A stretch of 64,000 nt of DNA from Sipunculus nudus (taxonomy: Eukaryota > Annelida > Sipuncula > Golfingiida > Sipunculidae): contig CM049308.1 of the NCBI GenBank assembly GCA_026874595.1, forward strand, positions 93,363,624 through 93,427,623, in the 5' to 3' direction. The notes beneath the pieces are model-generated. The model was not told the origin of the DNA. It ran no database searches and was given only the letters and a program-made list of their open reading frames with translations. This document shows, piece by piece, positions 57,201 to 64,000 of this stretch (positions within the stretch are counted from its first letter, which is position 1; the number at the start of each line of letters is the position of its first letter). The position numbers and the translations under genes were made by a program.

Positions 57201-60200
57201 CTCTTCTAGGGGAAAAATATACCAGTTCTGCTGCTTGGTCAAGGTTTAATTAAGATATATGACTGTTTCTCCTAATGTCCTAATATGAAAAGAATCATGT
57301 GTGTAAATTCCATGATGTTTTTAAATCTCAGCAATAGACATGGTTCATACGTACATTACTGGTACTCCATAGTGGAGGTACTATAAGATTAAAGTCACAC
57401 ACACAGTAATTAAACATGACCATGAGTTTCTGCACAGCAAGACATTTCTGTCCGATAACTCAGTGTTTTGCTGGTACCAGTTGTGGGGTATTCAATGTAT
57501 TACACGAGTCTTTTATTATTGATGTGATGATAAAAGTTCAGTTCGCAAGGTTATGAATGTGCTCTCTCTATCAGAAACATGATATTTAACTGTACTTTCT
57601 ACTTGTTCTGTAAGATTTGTGTTAGTTAATGGTTAAATGATGTCACATATGACCAGTGAATCTGTAATTATATTCTCCTTTTATTTGGTAAAAAAAGGTG
57701 CCTCTCCTTTATAAATACTTTTAATTTTGCTTGTCTATACCCATCAACCTTTTATTAATTACACTCATTAATTAATGATAACACATAACAGTACACAGAA
57801 AGAAAGAGAAATGAATATATGACTGCTTGAATTTTTAACTAAATATACAGGCAATTCAAAAATGTCATAAATTCACCTATCTTGAGTAACATTTGAAATG
57901 ACATGAGTGTACGGTATATTTCATATTCAGGTTATGATCCACCTGAATACGAACTGACAGAAGTTGGATGGGGCAAACACCAGTGTAAAGTGGAGTAAGT
58001 TCAATTTTTAATTTCATGCCTTTTAATGTCTTACTTTCCGCTTTGTTGCTTATTAATGCACACGAAAAAATTCAAATCCTGCAGGATTTTTTTTCTGTGC
58101 AGCTTAGCAGTGTCAGCCATAAATAAAACAGCCATTTAACTTAGAAAATTTTCAAAAAAATCAATAAGATAGTATGGAATTTTGTATTTCACTCTGTGTA
58201 GAAATTCTTGTATCATTGTTCTTATTTCATAGTAATCAGAAATATATTGCATCTGTAATGTCATTTTCACAGAATCCATGAACAAAATATTATACATCAC
58301 ACAAATATAATTTTTTACTTGAACTTGAAAGTGCTTTATAAATATTTTGCATGTTTGAATGATAATGGAGAATTTCTGGACACAACATAGCAAAGTGAAT
58401 TTTGATTGAAATAATTTTAGACCCTGAAAAGATCATCATAACATATGACTCTGTCATGTTCAGTAAGTGTATGAACCCTGGTTAGACTCAAGGTGATCAT
58501 GTTCAGTGTTCAGTGTTTGAACCCTTGTTAGACTCACAACGATCTTGTTCAGTAAGTGTATGAACCCTTGTTAGACTCACAATGATCTTGTTCAGTAAGT
58601 GTATGAACCCTGGTTAGACTCATAGTTATCATGTTCAGTATGTGTATGAACCCTGGTTACACTCATGGTGATCATGTTCAGTTAGTGTATGAACCCTTGT
58701 TAGACTCATGGTGATCATGTTCAGTAAGTATGTGGAACCCTGGTTAGACTCGTGGTGATCATGTTCAGTAAGTGTATGAACCCTGGTTAGATTCATGGTG
58801 ATCATGTTTCGTAAGTGTATGAACCCTTGTTTGGCTCATGGTGTTCATGTTCAGTAAGTGTATGAACACTGGTTAGAGTCATGGTGTTCATGTTCAGTAA
58901 GTGTATGAACCCTGGTTAGATTCATGGTGATCATGTTCAGTAAGTGTATGAACCCTGGTTAGATATAAGGTGATGATGTTCAGTAAGTTAATGAACCCTG
59001 GTTAGAGTCATGGTGATCATGTTCAGTAAGTGTATGAACCCTGGTTAGATATAAGGTGATGATGTTCATGATGATCATGTTCAGTAAGTGTATGATCACT
59101 TGTTAGATCACACTGTGGTGTACCTTGTCCTGCTGATTGGGCAGCATCCCAGATAAACTTTGATGTCAGTCTGAAGTAATCTACAAAAGAAGAGACACCA
59201 TGAGCTAATGTCCTGGTAATCAACTAAAGTGTGAGATCTAAATCTGAATCACCATTTTTCAGGCTGTGATAGTCGTTTGCACATCCCAACTGATTTTGTT
59301 TGACAGAGTTCCTGTGGATACTGCAACAGGTGAGCCTCTGATTGCTGAGGCCACAGTCAGCGGCAAGAAGAAGGAAGCTGTGGTAGCGTGTGCTCTAGAA
59401 GCCTGCAGGATGCTGGATCGACTGGGAGAACTAAGGAAGGCCACACATGGTGAGAGCTGCCGGGATCTGTAGTTACAATGTCACACTTTGTCCCCACACC
59501 ATGTTACCACCATGTCTTCAGCAACCATGTCACACATGGTCAGGGCCACCAGCATGTAATCATCATGTCTGTAGTTACCATGTCACACAAGGTCAGGGCC
59601 ACCAGCATGTAACCATCATGTCTGTAGTTACCATGTCACTCATGGTCAGGGCCACCATCATGTAACCATCATGTCTTCAGCTACCATGTCACACAAGGTC
59701 AGGGCCACCAGCATGTAACCATCATGTCTGTAGTTACCATGTCACACAAGGTCAGGGCCACCAACATGTAACAATCATGTCTGTAGTTACCATGTCACAC
59801 ATGGTCAGGGCCACCAGCATGTAACCTTCATGTCTGTAGTTACCATGTCACTCATGGTCAGGGCCACCAACATGTAACAATCATGTCTGTAGTTACCATG
59901 TCACACATGGTCAGGGCCACCAGCATGTAACCATCATGTCTGTAGTTACCATGTCATTCATGGTCAGGGCCACCAACATGTAACAATCATGTCTGTAGTT
60001 ACCATGTCACAATGGTCAGGGCCACCAGTATGTAACCATCATGTCTGTAGTTACCATGTCACACATGGTCAGGGCCACCAGCATGTAACCTTCATGTCTG
60101 TAGTTACCATGTCACACAAGGTCAGGGCCACCAGCATGTAACCATCATGTCTGTAGTTACCATGTCACACAAGGTCAGGGCCACCAGCATGTAACCATCA

Positions 60201-63200
60201 TGTCTTCAGCTACCATGTCACACATGGTCAGGGCCACCAGCATGTAACCTTAATGCCTGAGAGAAATTTACATTTGCATAGTATTTGGAATGATGTGTGG
60301 ATTTATAGTTCTTTTATTTTGTAATAATAATAATGGTAGTTAATGGTTTGTATGTATTGCCTTATCTCTTTTAATCAGAATCAGAGCTGTTACATACATG
60401 TGCAGTAATCATATCCTCTCTAAAGACAATCTTGTACTTCTTTCCAAGTCTCCACTCCCATATCTCTTTTCTCTTTTTCTCTCTCTATCTTTCTCTCTCT
60501 CTCTCTCCTCTCAAGTGTATCTATGTTGTGATGTATATTAAATAATAAAAAGATTATGCAGATGCATATTAATCACCTAAAGTCTGCTGAAAACAATAAG
60601 GTTTAAAGATTTGTTGTAAAATAAGTAAGGGTCAGGGATTTTCTGAGTTGAGAAGGAAGTGAATTGCAGGCCTTAGAGGCCATTAACCTACAGGAACATT
60701 CACTGACTGTTATACAGCAGTTTGACAAAAGTGAAAAAGGAATGGCCAAGGTGCTTAACTCTTTTTTCCCAACATAAAAAATATTAATTTTGCAGAAACA
60801 GATCATAGTTTTAATTGTATACTGGTGTACTGATTTACTCTTGTGACCACTCTCCTGATATGTTCAGTTTAATTTTATGAAGAAAGATATTAAAAAAAAT
60901 TGTATTGCTTATTTTTCCTATTTAACATCTTTATGTAGTCCTTATGAGAACTGTTGTATTCATACTCTTTATATACACATTCTTAAAATGAACGATAATG
61001 ATGCTTCTGAAAAAAATTGTAGCTGTACAAAGATCATTTAATGTTTACAAACCTTGTTAATATCATTTGTTAAAACTTGGGAGCACCTCAAGATTTCATT
61101 ATTTATATTAGAGATCTGCTTTTCATGAGTATTGATGTCATTTCAGAAAGTCGTAAAAGGAAGAAGAAGAACTGGGAAGAAGATGACTTCTATGATAGCG
61201 ATGACGACGTTTACCTAGACCGTACAGGAGACATCGAGAGGAAGCGCAAACAACGCATGCAGAAATTAGGAAAAGGCTCAGAAAAAGCAGAAACTTATGA
61301 ATCACTGGTCAGTACAGTAACTTTAGCTAAAAAATGATTGTTTGTAATGATAAACAGTGTTAGGCATCAAGGTAGTGTGATTTTCATCCTAGAAGATATT
61401 TTCACTTGGACATGACTTAAGTGCTTTCAGATAACTTTGTTGTTTGTTATGAGAACAACTTGTATTCTCTCAGTGGTTAACATTTGATCCATTTCCCAGG
61501 TTATATTGTGTGTTATAGTTGTGATATAACAGATTGTCCTTACTCTGGTTTTCTTTTGGTGTACTTTTAACACTCTGAGCTGTTTAAAAAATTCACTGTT
61601 GGATTATTTCATTTAATAATCTTATATATCTTTGTCCCAAAAAGTAACAAGAAAATATGATCCCCAAGAGCTCATGGCTGTGGAAGTCCCAACAAACACT
61701 GAGGTGTATAGCTGTAACTTGCAGAGGAAAAACTGGCTGCCAATTTCTCAGGGTCTGATGTAATATCTGCACAGTGTTTAACATTGTCATGAAATCTGCT
61801 GCTCACATCAAAACTTATGTCATGCTGAAAGGTCAATATCTGTGATTCAAGTTAACAGAAATACAGATTTACAGAATCTTAAAAAAATAGAATGGTAAAG
61901 TCCAATGTCAGATGTTACATAACATTGTAAAATTTATTTTAATTTTCTCTTCAGGTGGAAAAATTGCACAAAGTTGATAAAGAAATAGAAGAGATTGAAG
62001 AAAAACTTCAGAAAGCCAAGGAGGGTAAGGAATGAAATAAGTATGAATCAGCAATGGATAAAGTTTATGTATTTCATATAACATGCATTAAAATATATAT
62101 TTTATATTATGATATCTTACATCAGAAGGTTTTTCTCAGACGGGGGTTCTTACTGACCTGGTTAATGAAGCAGCAGAACCTAAGGCGTGTGTACAGCTGC
62201 CCAGGGCTTGATCCAGCGTGTCTGAGGAGTGGTGCTGTGGAGTCGCCCTGTTCACAGATGTCACCCCTGGGATAGTGTTCTTTACTCTGAGTAGCATTTA
62301 ATTTGTGGGGTGAATGTAAACAGGCACTTAAAAACATTCCTTTTTTCCATGCCAATGAAATTTTCCTTGTTTACTTACTAGTAAATTGTATGTGCGTCTG
62401 GACTGGGGTTTGATGCTACATATCAGTGATCTGTGTTTGAACCATGTTGCAGTGTATTATTAATCATCAAGATTAATTTAATTAATAATTTTTTAGGTGT
62501 GCCATGCCTCTCATCATCAAGAATTAATATTTTGTTAAATTGATCAGTTACAATCCCAGAGTTACACATTGTCAACCACTTTTTTTACCAATTTGGACAT
62601 GGGATTCTTCAAATAATCACATATTTGTTTATGGTAACAATTTGTGTTCAGTATCTTTGACATGATTGTTTCTCTCGTAATCTATTACTACCTGTTGATC
62701 TTGTGATTTACAAATTGTTATTTTCATATTAGATGCAGCCTTCCTACTATAATCAGTCCAAGTAGGCATGTCCGCAATTTCATTCAAGATAATTCATCAA
62801 AGGAATTTCTTGATAAATAACTTTCTGGCTCATGTTTAAATGGTGACCTCTACTAATTTTGTGTAATTTAACACAGTGTGAAGTAAAACCAAATGCTTTC
62901 TGTTGATAGATGGCCAATGATCTCCTTCCAATATAGCCATACAGTTCATCCTCAGAGGGCATTTGTTTGATCATAGTGACATCATACAATTCTGATTCTG
63001 CTTCACAGATATGACACAAGTAACATCAGAGGAGGTGGACGCCCTTGACGCCTACATGAAGGCCATCAAATCAGGTGCCATGGATACCAAGACAAAGATC
63101 CGACTGAAGAGGGAGCTGCTGGTATTGAAACAGGATCAGCAGAAGTTACAACGCCTCGTGAACATTGCTCAGCCGGCCAAGCTCCCAGCACTGCCTAAGT

Positions 63201-63724
63201 ATATACATATTCTGTTACCGACGAACATTGCTCCGCCAGCCAAGCTCCCAGCACTGCCCAAATACAAACATATTCTGTTACTCATCAACATTGCTGAGCT
63301 GACCAGGTTCCTAGAACTGCCCATCTCTGTTACATTTCATTGATAATGAGTGGAAACAATAATACATTTATATGTTAATACTACTATTATATTAATGAGT
63401 ATCTTAAATGTAAATTTATCTTATTTTAATAACTTTTCAGGCATTTGATACTCAGTTTAAGACAAGTATGCATTTTTTTTAAAGATGCCAGTTTTTGTAA
63501 ACACGCAAAAAATTTAATTCTGCATTAAAAGGGAAAATGTCACATGTTGGAATAGGTCTGTCTACATTACATATGTTTGTACCTTTATACTTAAATTCAC
63601 ATTTGGATCATAAATAGTAATGTTGTATTTCAGACCAGGTGCTGCTGTGCGGGCAAAAGCATTGCCTTTGTTTGGAAAAAGAAAAGGACCAAGTAGCAGT
63701 GTCACAAATAAACCAAAGCTTAAG
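33189..63724 (+). CDS. SLC4A1AP: SLC4A1AP (kanadaptin), whole gene (3' end beyond window)
   Basis: Ten coding exons join in phase to 565 residues. They comprise an acidic N-terminus, a Pro-rich stretch, an FHA domain (about residues 140-225: FGR, SISRYH, STHGTW), a Glu/Lys/Gln coiled coil (EMKEQREQQKKEAELLQLQA), an acidic patch, DDPKKALKGYFEREG, a dsRBD-like region (SGKKKEAVVACALEACRMLD), the kanadaptin signature NWEEDDFYDSDDDVYLDRTG, a second coiled coil, and PLFGKRKGPSS. Kanadaptin is a mostly nuclear protein, first described as a partner of the kidney anion exchanger; its molecular role is not settled. Intron 1 spans 18.4 kb of mobile elements and satellite. No frame break was found in the exons. 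Confidence 0.95.
33395..33934. mobile_element. 540-bp MITE with 8-bp target duplication
   Basis: Flanked by GCAATTCG (33387-33394 and 33935-33942). The right arm of the host element has the empty site, one copy of GCAATTCG followed by TATTAAACC. The ends are inverted: GGAGCCACTATAGAAC against the reverse complement of the right end, GGCAGAACTATAGAAAC. Inside are a tRNA-like segment (33550-33607) and a GC-rich hairpin (33723-33741). Confidence 0.8.
33550..33607 (-). other. tRNA-like segment (not a functional tRNA)
   Basis: On the minus strand it contains GGTTCGATTCC, a perfect internal B box, preceded by a weak A-box-like TTAGTAGCGTG. The arms do not fold into a convincing cloverleaf. It sits inside a MITE and is best read as a tRNA-derived fragment. 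Confidence 0.45.
34195..35751. mobile_element. Non-autonomous hAT element
   Basis: Starts CAGGGTTGGG and ends CCAACCCTG, with an exact 8-bp target duplication ATTGGAAC (34187-34194 and 35752-35759). The opposite arm of the host element has the unoccupied site, GATTGGAACTGTCAC read on its minus strand. Subterminal GCCTAAAACCTG-like motifs recur many times at both ends. The interior has no ORF resembling a transposase. An 8-bp duplication with CAGGG...CCCTG ends is standard for hAT. Confidence 0.88.
35760..36610. other. Core of the inverted-repeat element, non-coding part
   Basis: AT-rich sequence between the left arm and the PHD/Ulp1 remnant. Nothing was recognised. Confidence 0.5.
36621..38243 (-). 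pseudogene. Decayed ORF: Ulp1-like cysteine protease plus PHD finger
   Basis: On the minus strand, in order: an exon-like piece 38243-37975 after a TCTGTTCCAG acceptor (DDWRCDQYSWENNGTW, then basic and acidic stretches, stop); WLSDKHI near 37385; QYPEIIGFQDTTLTPCFSDE; VQIHFTGH-stop-HWLISVPP near 37175; FVIDSL near 37130; NNNSDCGVY with the Cys codon at 36981-36983; and a C-terminal PHD finger (36621-36803: CPC, MITCTMCDICGHSIC, FTCTLCK, stop). His, Asp and Cys in this order are the catalytic triad of C48/Ulp1-type peptidases. In-frame stops, a +2 shift after the Cys and a long A-run make it non-functional. It fills the centre of the inverted-repeat element, so it was probably that element's gene. 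Confidence 0.72.
38244..39328. other. Remaining core of the inverted-repeat element
   Basis: Contains a GT/GA-rich microsatellite at about 38380-38490. No ORF was recognised; any upstream exon of the protease remnant was not found. Confidence 0.5.
39329..45656 (-). mobile_element. Helentron-like element, reversed, with nested copy
   Basis: On the plus strand it begins with the hairpin (39329-39359: AGCTCAGCTGACTATAAGTC, ATCTGAGCTA), then an ACGG tract read as GTCCGTCCGTCCGTCCG. It ends CAGCTGAGCACAGTGACCCA TAGGTCCCTTG, the inverted left end. Apart from the nested 42989-45430 copy it is about 3.9 kb. Two internal blocks starting at about 39456 and 40138 are partial repeats (AGATGTCCC, AAGATCTCCTACCAAGC). 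It encodes no protein. Confidence 0.75.
42989..45430 (-). mobile_element. Helentron-like element nested in its own family
   Basis: Hairpin at 42989-43019, then GGCCGGCCGGCCGGCC in the microsatellite position. The other end is CAGCTGAGCGCCGTGACCCA TGGGTCCCTTG at 45400-45430. It is flanked by T-runs (CATTTTT and TTTCACAAAC), in keeping with insertion between T residues. Contains a poly-C tract at 43845-43859. Confidence 0.78.
46085..46108. repeat. Perfect 24-bp palindrome
   Basis: ACCCAAAACACC is followed directly by its exact reverse complement. It lies 37 bp beyond the target duplication of the large element. Confidence 0.9.
46109..46494. other. SLC4A1AP intron 1 segment
   Basis: Apparently host intron sequence right of the large element. 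No gene or repeat was recognised. Confidence 0.5.
46495..46612 (-). mobile_element. Solo 3' end of a Helentron-like element
   Basis: Hairpin AGCTCAGCTGACTATAAGTT ATCTGAGCTA, then a short GTCC tract and GGCACGTTTTGAAACCGTAA GACCTAGGAATCC, as in the longer copies. Similarity stops near 46612, so only the terminal ~118 bp is present. Confidence 0.75.
46613..47272. other. SLC4A1AP intron 1 segment
   Basis: A hydrophobic plus-strand ORF (46654-46956) has no recognisable family, and no splice context ties it to a gene. Otherwise plain. Confidence 0.5.
47273..47876. mobile_element. Possible MITE with ~50-bp inverted ends
   Basis: 47273-47323 (ATGATAAAGAGGACAAAAGC) matches the reverse complement of 47826-47876 (ATGATAAAGAGGGCAACAGC) with a few mismatches and small gaps. 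The AT-rich interior has no ORF. Poly-G tracts obscure the outer ends and no target duplication could be read. Confidence 0.5.
47980..51687. repeat. 113-bp satellite array, about 30 copies
   Basis: The unit contains ACCCATTGTTGGGATGGCTG, TGTACTACATCTCTCCTTTA, TATCTAAGGCTCCTTTATAT, GTAACTTCTACATTTACGTG and TTAAACTGTTTCATTATGTTTC. Some units are 115 bp (CATTAAATG). Copies are over 95% alike, so the array is young. The last copy runs straight into the acceptor of SLC4A1AP exon 2 and supplies its pyrimidine-rich tract (CTGTTTCATTATGTTTCACAG). Open frames in it are accidental. Confidence 0.97.
49804..50560. repeat. 377-bp higher-order block within the satellite, with foreign insert
   Basis: A segment starting CAGTGGCGTATCCAGGATTT (49821) and a TATATAAATATATATATTG stretch replaces most of one unit. 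The same segment recurs 377 bp later (50198, CAAAGGCGTATCCAGG). CAGTGGCGTA(G/T)CCAGG is a terminal motif of hAT-like MITEs, so one insertion event was followed by duplication of insert plus satellite. Confidence 0.8.
51690..52303 (+). CDS. SLC4A1AP: SLC4A1AP coding exon 2 (FHA domain)
   Basis: The acceptor TTTCACAG|AGGATC lies at the satellite boundary and the donor is CTTACAG|GTAATT. It enters in phase 1 as G+AG, giving EDQNMSPDETEG, then SSTSPPPPQAGTSS, the conserved EPEWGARCEQEYYFEVLKNG, and the FHA domain (SFYVFGRLPSCDVTMEHPSI, SRYHAIVQY, YDLDSTHGTWVNKVKAH). FHA domains bind phosphothreonine; the Arg of FGR and the SxxH motif are kept. Confidence 0.96.
52465..55623 (-). mobile_element. 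Helentron-like element, reversed, in SLC4A1AP intron 2
   Basis: On the plus strand: hairpin 52465-52495, GTCCGTC/TGTCTGTC microsatellite 52511-52577, a 2.9-kb body closely like the other reversed copies, and the far end CAGCTGAGCGCCGTGACCCA TGGGTCCCTTG at 55593-55623. Flanks AATTTTT and TTTAATTATT fit insertion in a T-run. Two internal blocks (about 52630 and 53310) are partial repeats. No protein is encoded. Confidence 0.8.
55624..56134. other. SLC4A1AP intron 2 remainder
   Basis: AT-rich intron between the element and exon 3. No features were recognised. Confidence 0.6.
56135..56312 (+). CDS. SLC4A1AP: SLC4A1AP coding exon 3 (coiled coil)
   Basis: The acceptor is TTTACATTTTAG|GGTCC and the donor GGGATAG|GTCTGT. 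It encodes GPPEDEETESALSITEMKEQ, REQQKKEAELLQLQAEEERE and KEKAALEKKQEDQGCTWGI. The charged helix and the WGI/WGMG end match vertebrate kanadaptin. Confidence 0.93.
56313..56692. other. SLC4A1AP intron 3
   Basis: Short intron with no recognisable feature apart from ATTAAATTACAGTATT-like direct repeats near 56355-56405. Confidence 0.6.
56693..56812 (+). CDS. SLC4A1AP: SLC4A1AP coding exon 4
   Basis: The acceptor is GATTTCAG|GTGATG and the donor AGAGAAG|GTAACA. It encodes DDAEAEDEDTENPFVMELQH then EELYLDDPKKALKGYFEREG. DPKKAL.G.F.REG is a hallmark of kanadaptin. Confidence 0.94.
56813..57930. other. SLC4A1AP intron 4
   Basis: Plain 1.1-kb intron; nothing was recognised. Confidence 0.6.
57931..57994 (+). 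CDS. SLC4A1AP: SLC4A1AP coding exon 5
   Basis: 64 bp. The acceptor is CATATTCAG|GTTATG and the donor GTGGA|GTAAGT. It encodes YDPPEYELTEVGWGKHQCKV. It starts the dsRBD-like region completed by exon 6. Confidence 0.9.
58450..59095. repeat. 43-bp minisatellite, about 15 copies
   Basis: The unit is GATCATGTTCAGTAAGTGTA then TGAACCCTGGTTAGACTCATGGT. Near the end, units shorten and change (GATATAAGGTGATGATGTTC). Each unit carries TTCA|GTAAGTG, a good 5' splice-site match on the sense strand. It lies in SLC4A1AP intron 5, about 450 bp after the true donor. Confidence 0.93.
59307..59449 (+). CDS. SLC4A1AP: SLC4A1AP coding exon 6 (dsRBD-like)
   Basis: The acceptor is TTGTTTGACAG|AGTTCC and the donor CACACATG|GTGAGA. 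It encodes VPVDTATGEPLIAEATVSGK then KKEAVVACALEACRMLDRLG and ELRKATH. The GKKKEAV...A..ACR.LD.LG pattern is the helical part of the kanadaptin dsRBD-like fold. Confidence 0.95.
59480..60250. repeat. 53-bp minisatellite starting at the exon 6 donor
   Basis: About 14 units of 53 bp: TCTGTAGTTACCATGTCACA then CATGGTCAGGGCCACCAGCATGTAACCATCATG. The start resembles the exon 6 end and following intron (CACACATGGTGAG...ATCTGTAGTTACAATGTCAC), so the junction is probably the founder. Confidence 0.93.
60300..60810 (-). mobile_element. Non-LTR retrotransposon 3' fragment
   Basis: Minus strand 60603-60806 reads CRLMASKACNSLPSQLRKSL then YFTTNL-stop-TLLFSAD, the end of a CR1/jockey-type reverse transcriptase. 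Downstream on that strand are a CT-rich stretch (about 60466-60513) and TAATAATAATAAT (60322-60335), probably the 3' tail. The element is truncated and decayed. Confidence 0.62.
60811..61146. other. SLC4A1AP intron 6, right end
   Basis: AT-rich intron. Nothing was recognised. Confidence 0.55.
61147..61307 (+). CDS. SLC4A1AP: SLC4A1AP coding exon 7 (kanadaptin signature)
   Basis: The acceptor is TCATTTCAG|AAAGTC. The donor CACTG|GTCAGT was chosen because it joins exon 8 as ESLVEKLHK in frame. It encodes KKKNWEEDDFYDSDDDVYLD then RTGDIERKRKQRMQKLGKGS. The DFYDSDDD.(Y/F)LDRTG motif is diagnostic of kanadaptin. Confidence 0.96.
61308..61954. other. SLC4A1AP intron 7
   Basis: Plain intron. Confidence 0.6.
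61955..62024 (+). CDS. SLC4A1AP: SLC4A1AP coding exon 8 (coiled coil)
   Basis: The acceptor is TTTTCTCTTCAG|GTGGAA and the donor AAGGAGG|GTAAGG. It encodes VEKLHKVDKEIEEIEEKLQK then AKE, a heptad-like coiled coil following the signature, as in vertebrates. Confidence 0.92.
62025..63008. other. SLC4A1AP intron 8
   Basis: Plain intron of about 1 kb. No gene or tandem repeat was recognised. Confidence 0.6.
63009..63198 (+). CDS. SLC4A1AP: SLC4A1AP coding exon 9
   Basis: The acceptor is CTGCTTCACAG|ATATGA and the donor CTGCCTAA|GTATAT, phase 2 into exon 10. It encodes MTQVTSEEVDALDAYMKAIK, SGAMDTKTKIRLKRELLVLK and QDQQKLQRLVNIAQPAKLPA, matching the LDAFM..M and KEQQRL..LI.I..PA.IP.L segments of kanadaptin. 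If the donor is not used, the frame runs on through two repeat copies to a stop at 63341-63343. Confidence 0.93.
63161..63345 (+). repeat. 63-bp triplication of the exon 9 end and donor
   Basis: Three units start at 63161, 63224 and 63287 (AACATTGCTC, AACATTGCTC, AACATTGCTG). Because 63 is a multiple of 3 they stay in frame: NIAQPAKLPALPKYIHILLP, NIAPPAKLPALPKYKHILLL, NIAELTRFLELPI. Only the first keeps a donor (AAGTATATAC); the second reads AAATACAAAC. Confidence 0.9.
63346..63633. other. SLC4A1AP intron 9
   Basis: Plain intron. Confidence 0.6.
63634..63724 (+). CDS. SLC4A1AP: SLC4A1AP coding exon 10
   Basis: The acceptor is GTTGTATTTCAG|ACCAGG and the donor CTTAAG|GTAACG. It encodes PGAAVRAKALPLFGKRKGPS then SSVTNKPKLK. 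LPLFG is conserved in kanadaptin near this place. Further exons lie outside the window. Confidence 0.92.
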
Positions 63725-64000
63725 GTAACGATACAGAGGACATTCAAGCTTATACACCTGTATATAGGGACATAATGTCCACAGAGAGAATGCCACAGCA
63801 TAGAATGTCCAACAGCAAAATTCAAAGACAAAACACCAATAGATATAATACCACCAGATAGTATGTTTACAATTCAGACAAAATGCACATGGACATAATA
63901 TTGCAGTACATATTTACAGACAGAATACAATGGGAACAAAAGCCCAAGGACATAATATTGCAGAACATGTTTACAGACAGAATACTGTGGGACAAAATGC
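63725..64000. repeat. Degenerate ~57-bp tandem repeat running off the window
   Basis: GACATAATATTGCAG occurs at 63892 and 63949, each followed by TTTACAGACAGAATAC. More diverged units (GACATAATGTCCACAGAGAG) reach back to the exon 10 donor. The array is cut by the window end. Confidence 0.7.

Overview
The window is AT-rich, intron-rich animal nuclear DNA. It is most likely from a marine lophotrochozoan, probably a bivalve mollusc. The reasons are two broken-up metazoan genes with GT-AG introns and no operons, many Helentron-like elements of the HINE/pearl type with ACGG microsatellites that are typical of bivalves, a DIRS-type retrotransposon, and CR1-like non-LTR fragments. The species assignment is an inference.

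Two conserved genes lie head to head. On the minus strand, EXO1 (exonuclease 1, FEN1/XPG nuclease family) runs from its ATG at 29824 leftwards through nine coding exons to 455 and leaves the window before its C-terminus. On the plus strand, SLC4A1AP (kanadaptin) starts at 33189, skips an 18.4-kb first intron, and continues through ten coding exons to 63724, leaving the window on the right. All exon phases join correctly in both genes, and every EXO1 catalytic acidic residue is present. The 3.4 kb between the two start codons should hold the divergent promoters.

Almost everything else is intronic repeat. EXO1 introns carry 43-bp, 34-bp, ~34-bp and ~55-60-bp minisatellites, two families of Helentron-like elements built from internal tandem units (one copy nested in another), a DIRS element with inverted terminal repeats, and non-LTR fragments. 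SLC4A1AP intron 1 carries a 12.7-kb inverted-repeat element (33307-46039) with a 9-bp target duplication. Once four nested insertions are removed it is about 4.3 kb, and its core is a decayed ORF with an Ulp1-like cysteine protease and a PHD finger. The same intron then holds a ~30-copy 113-bp satellite that runs up to the acceptor of exon 2.

The most unusual pattern is that several minisatellites look amplified from the splice junctions of the exons they touch: EXO1 exon 2 and exon 6 acceptors, SLC4A1AP exon 2 acceptor, and SLC4A1AP exon 6 and exon 9 donors. In three of the five, the amplified copies have lost or weakened the splice signal. Unannotated intron stretches were read and hold no recognisable coding sequence; they are listed where long.
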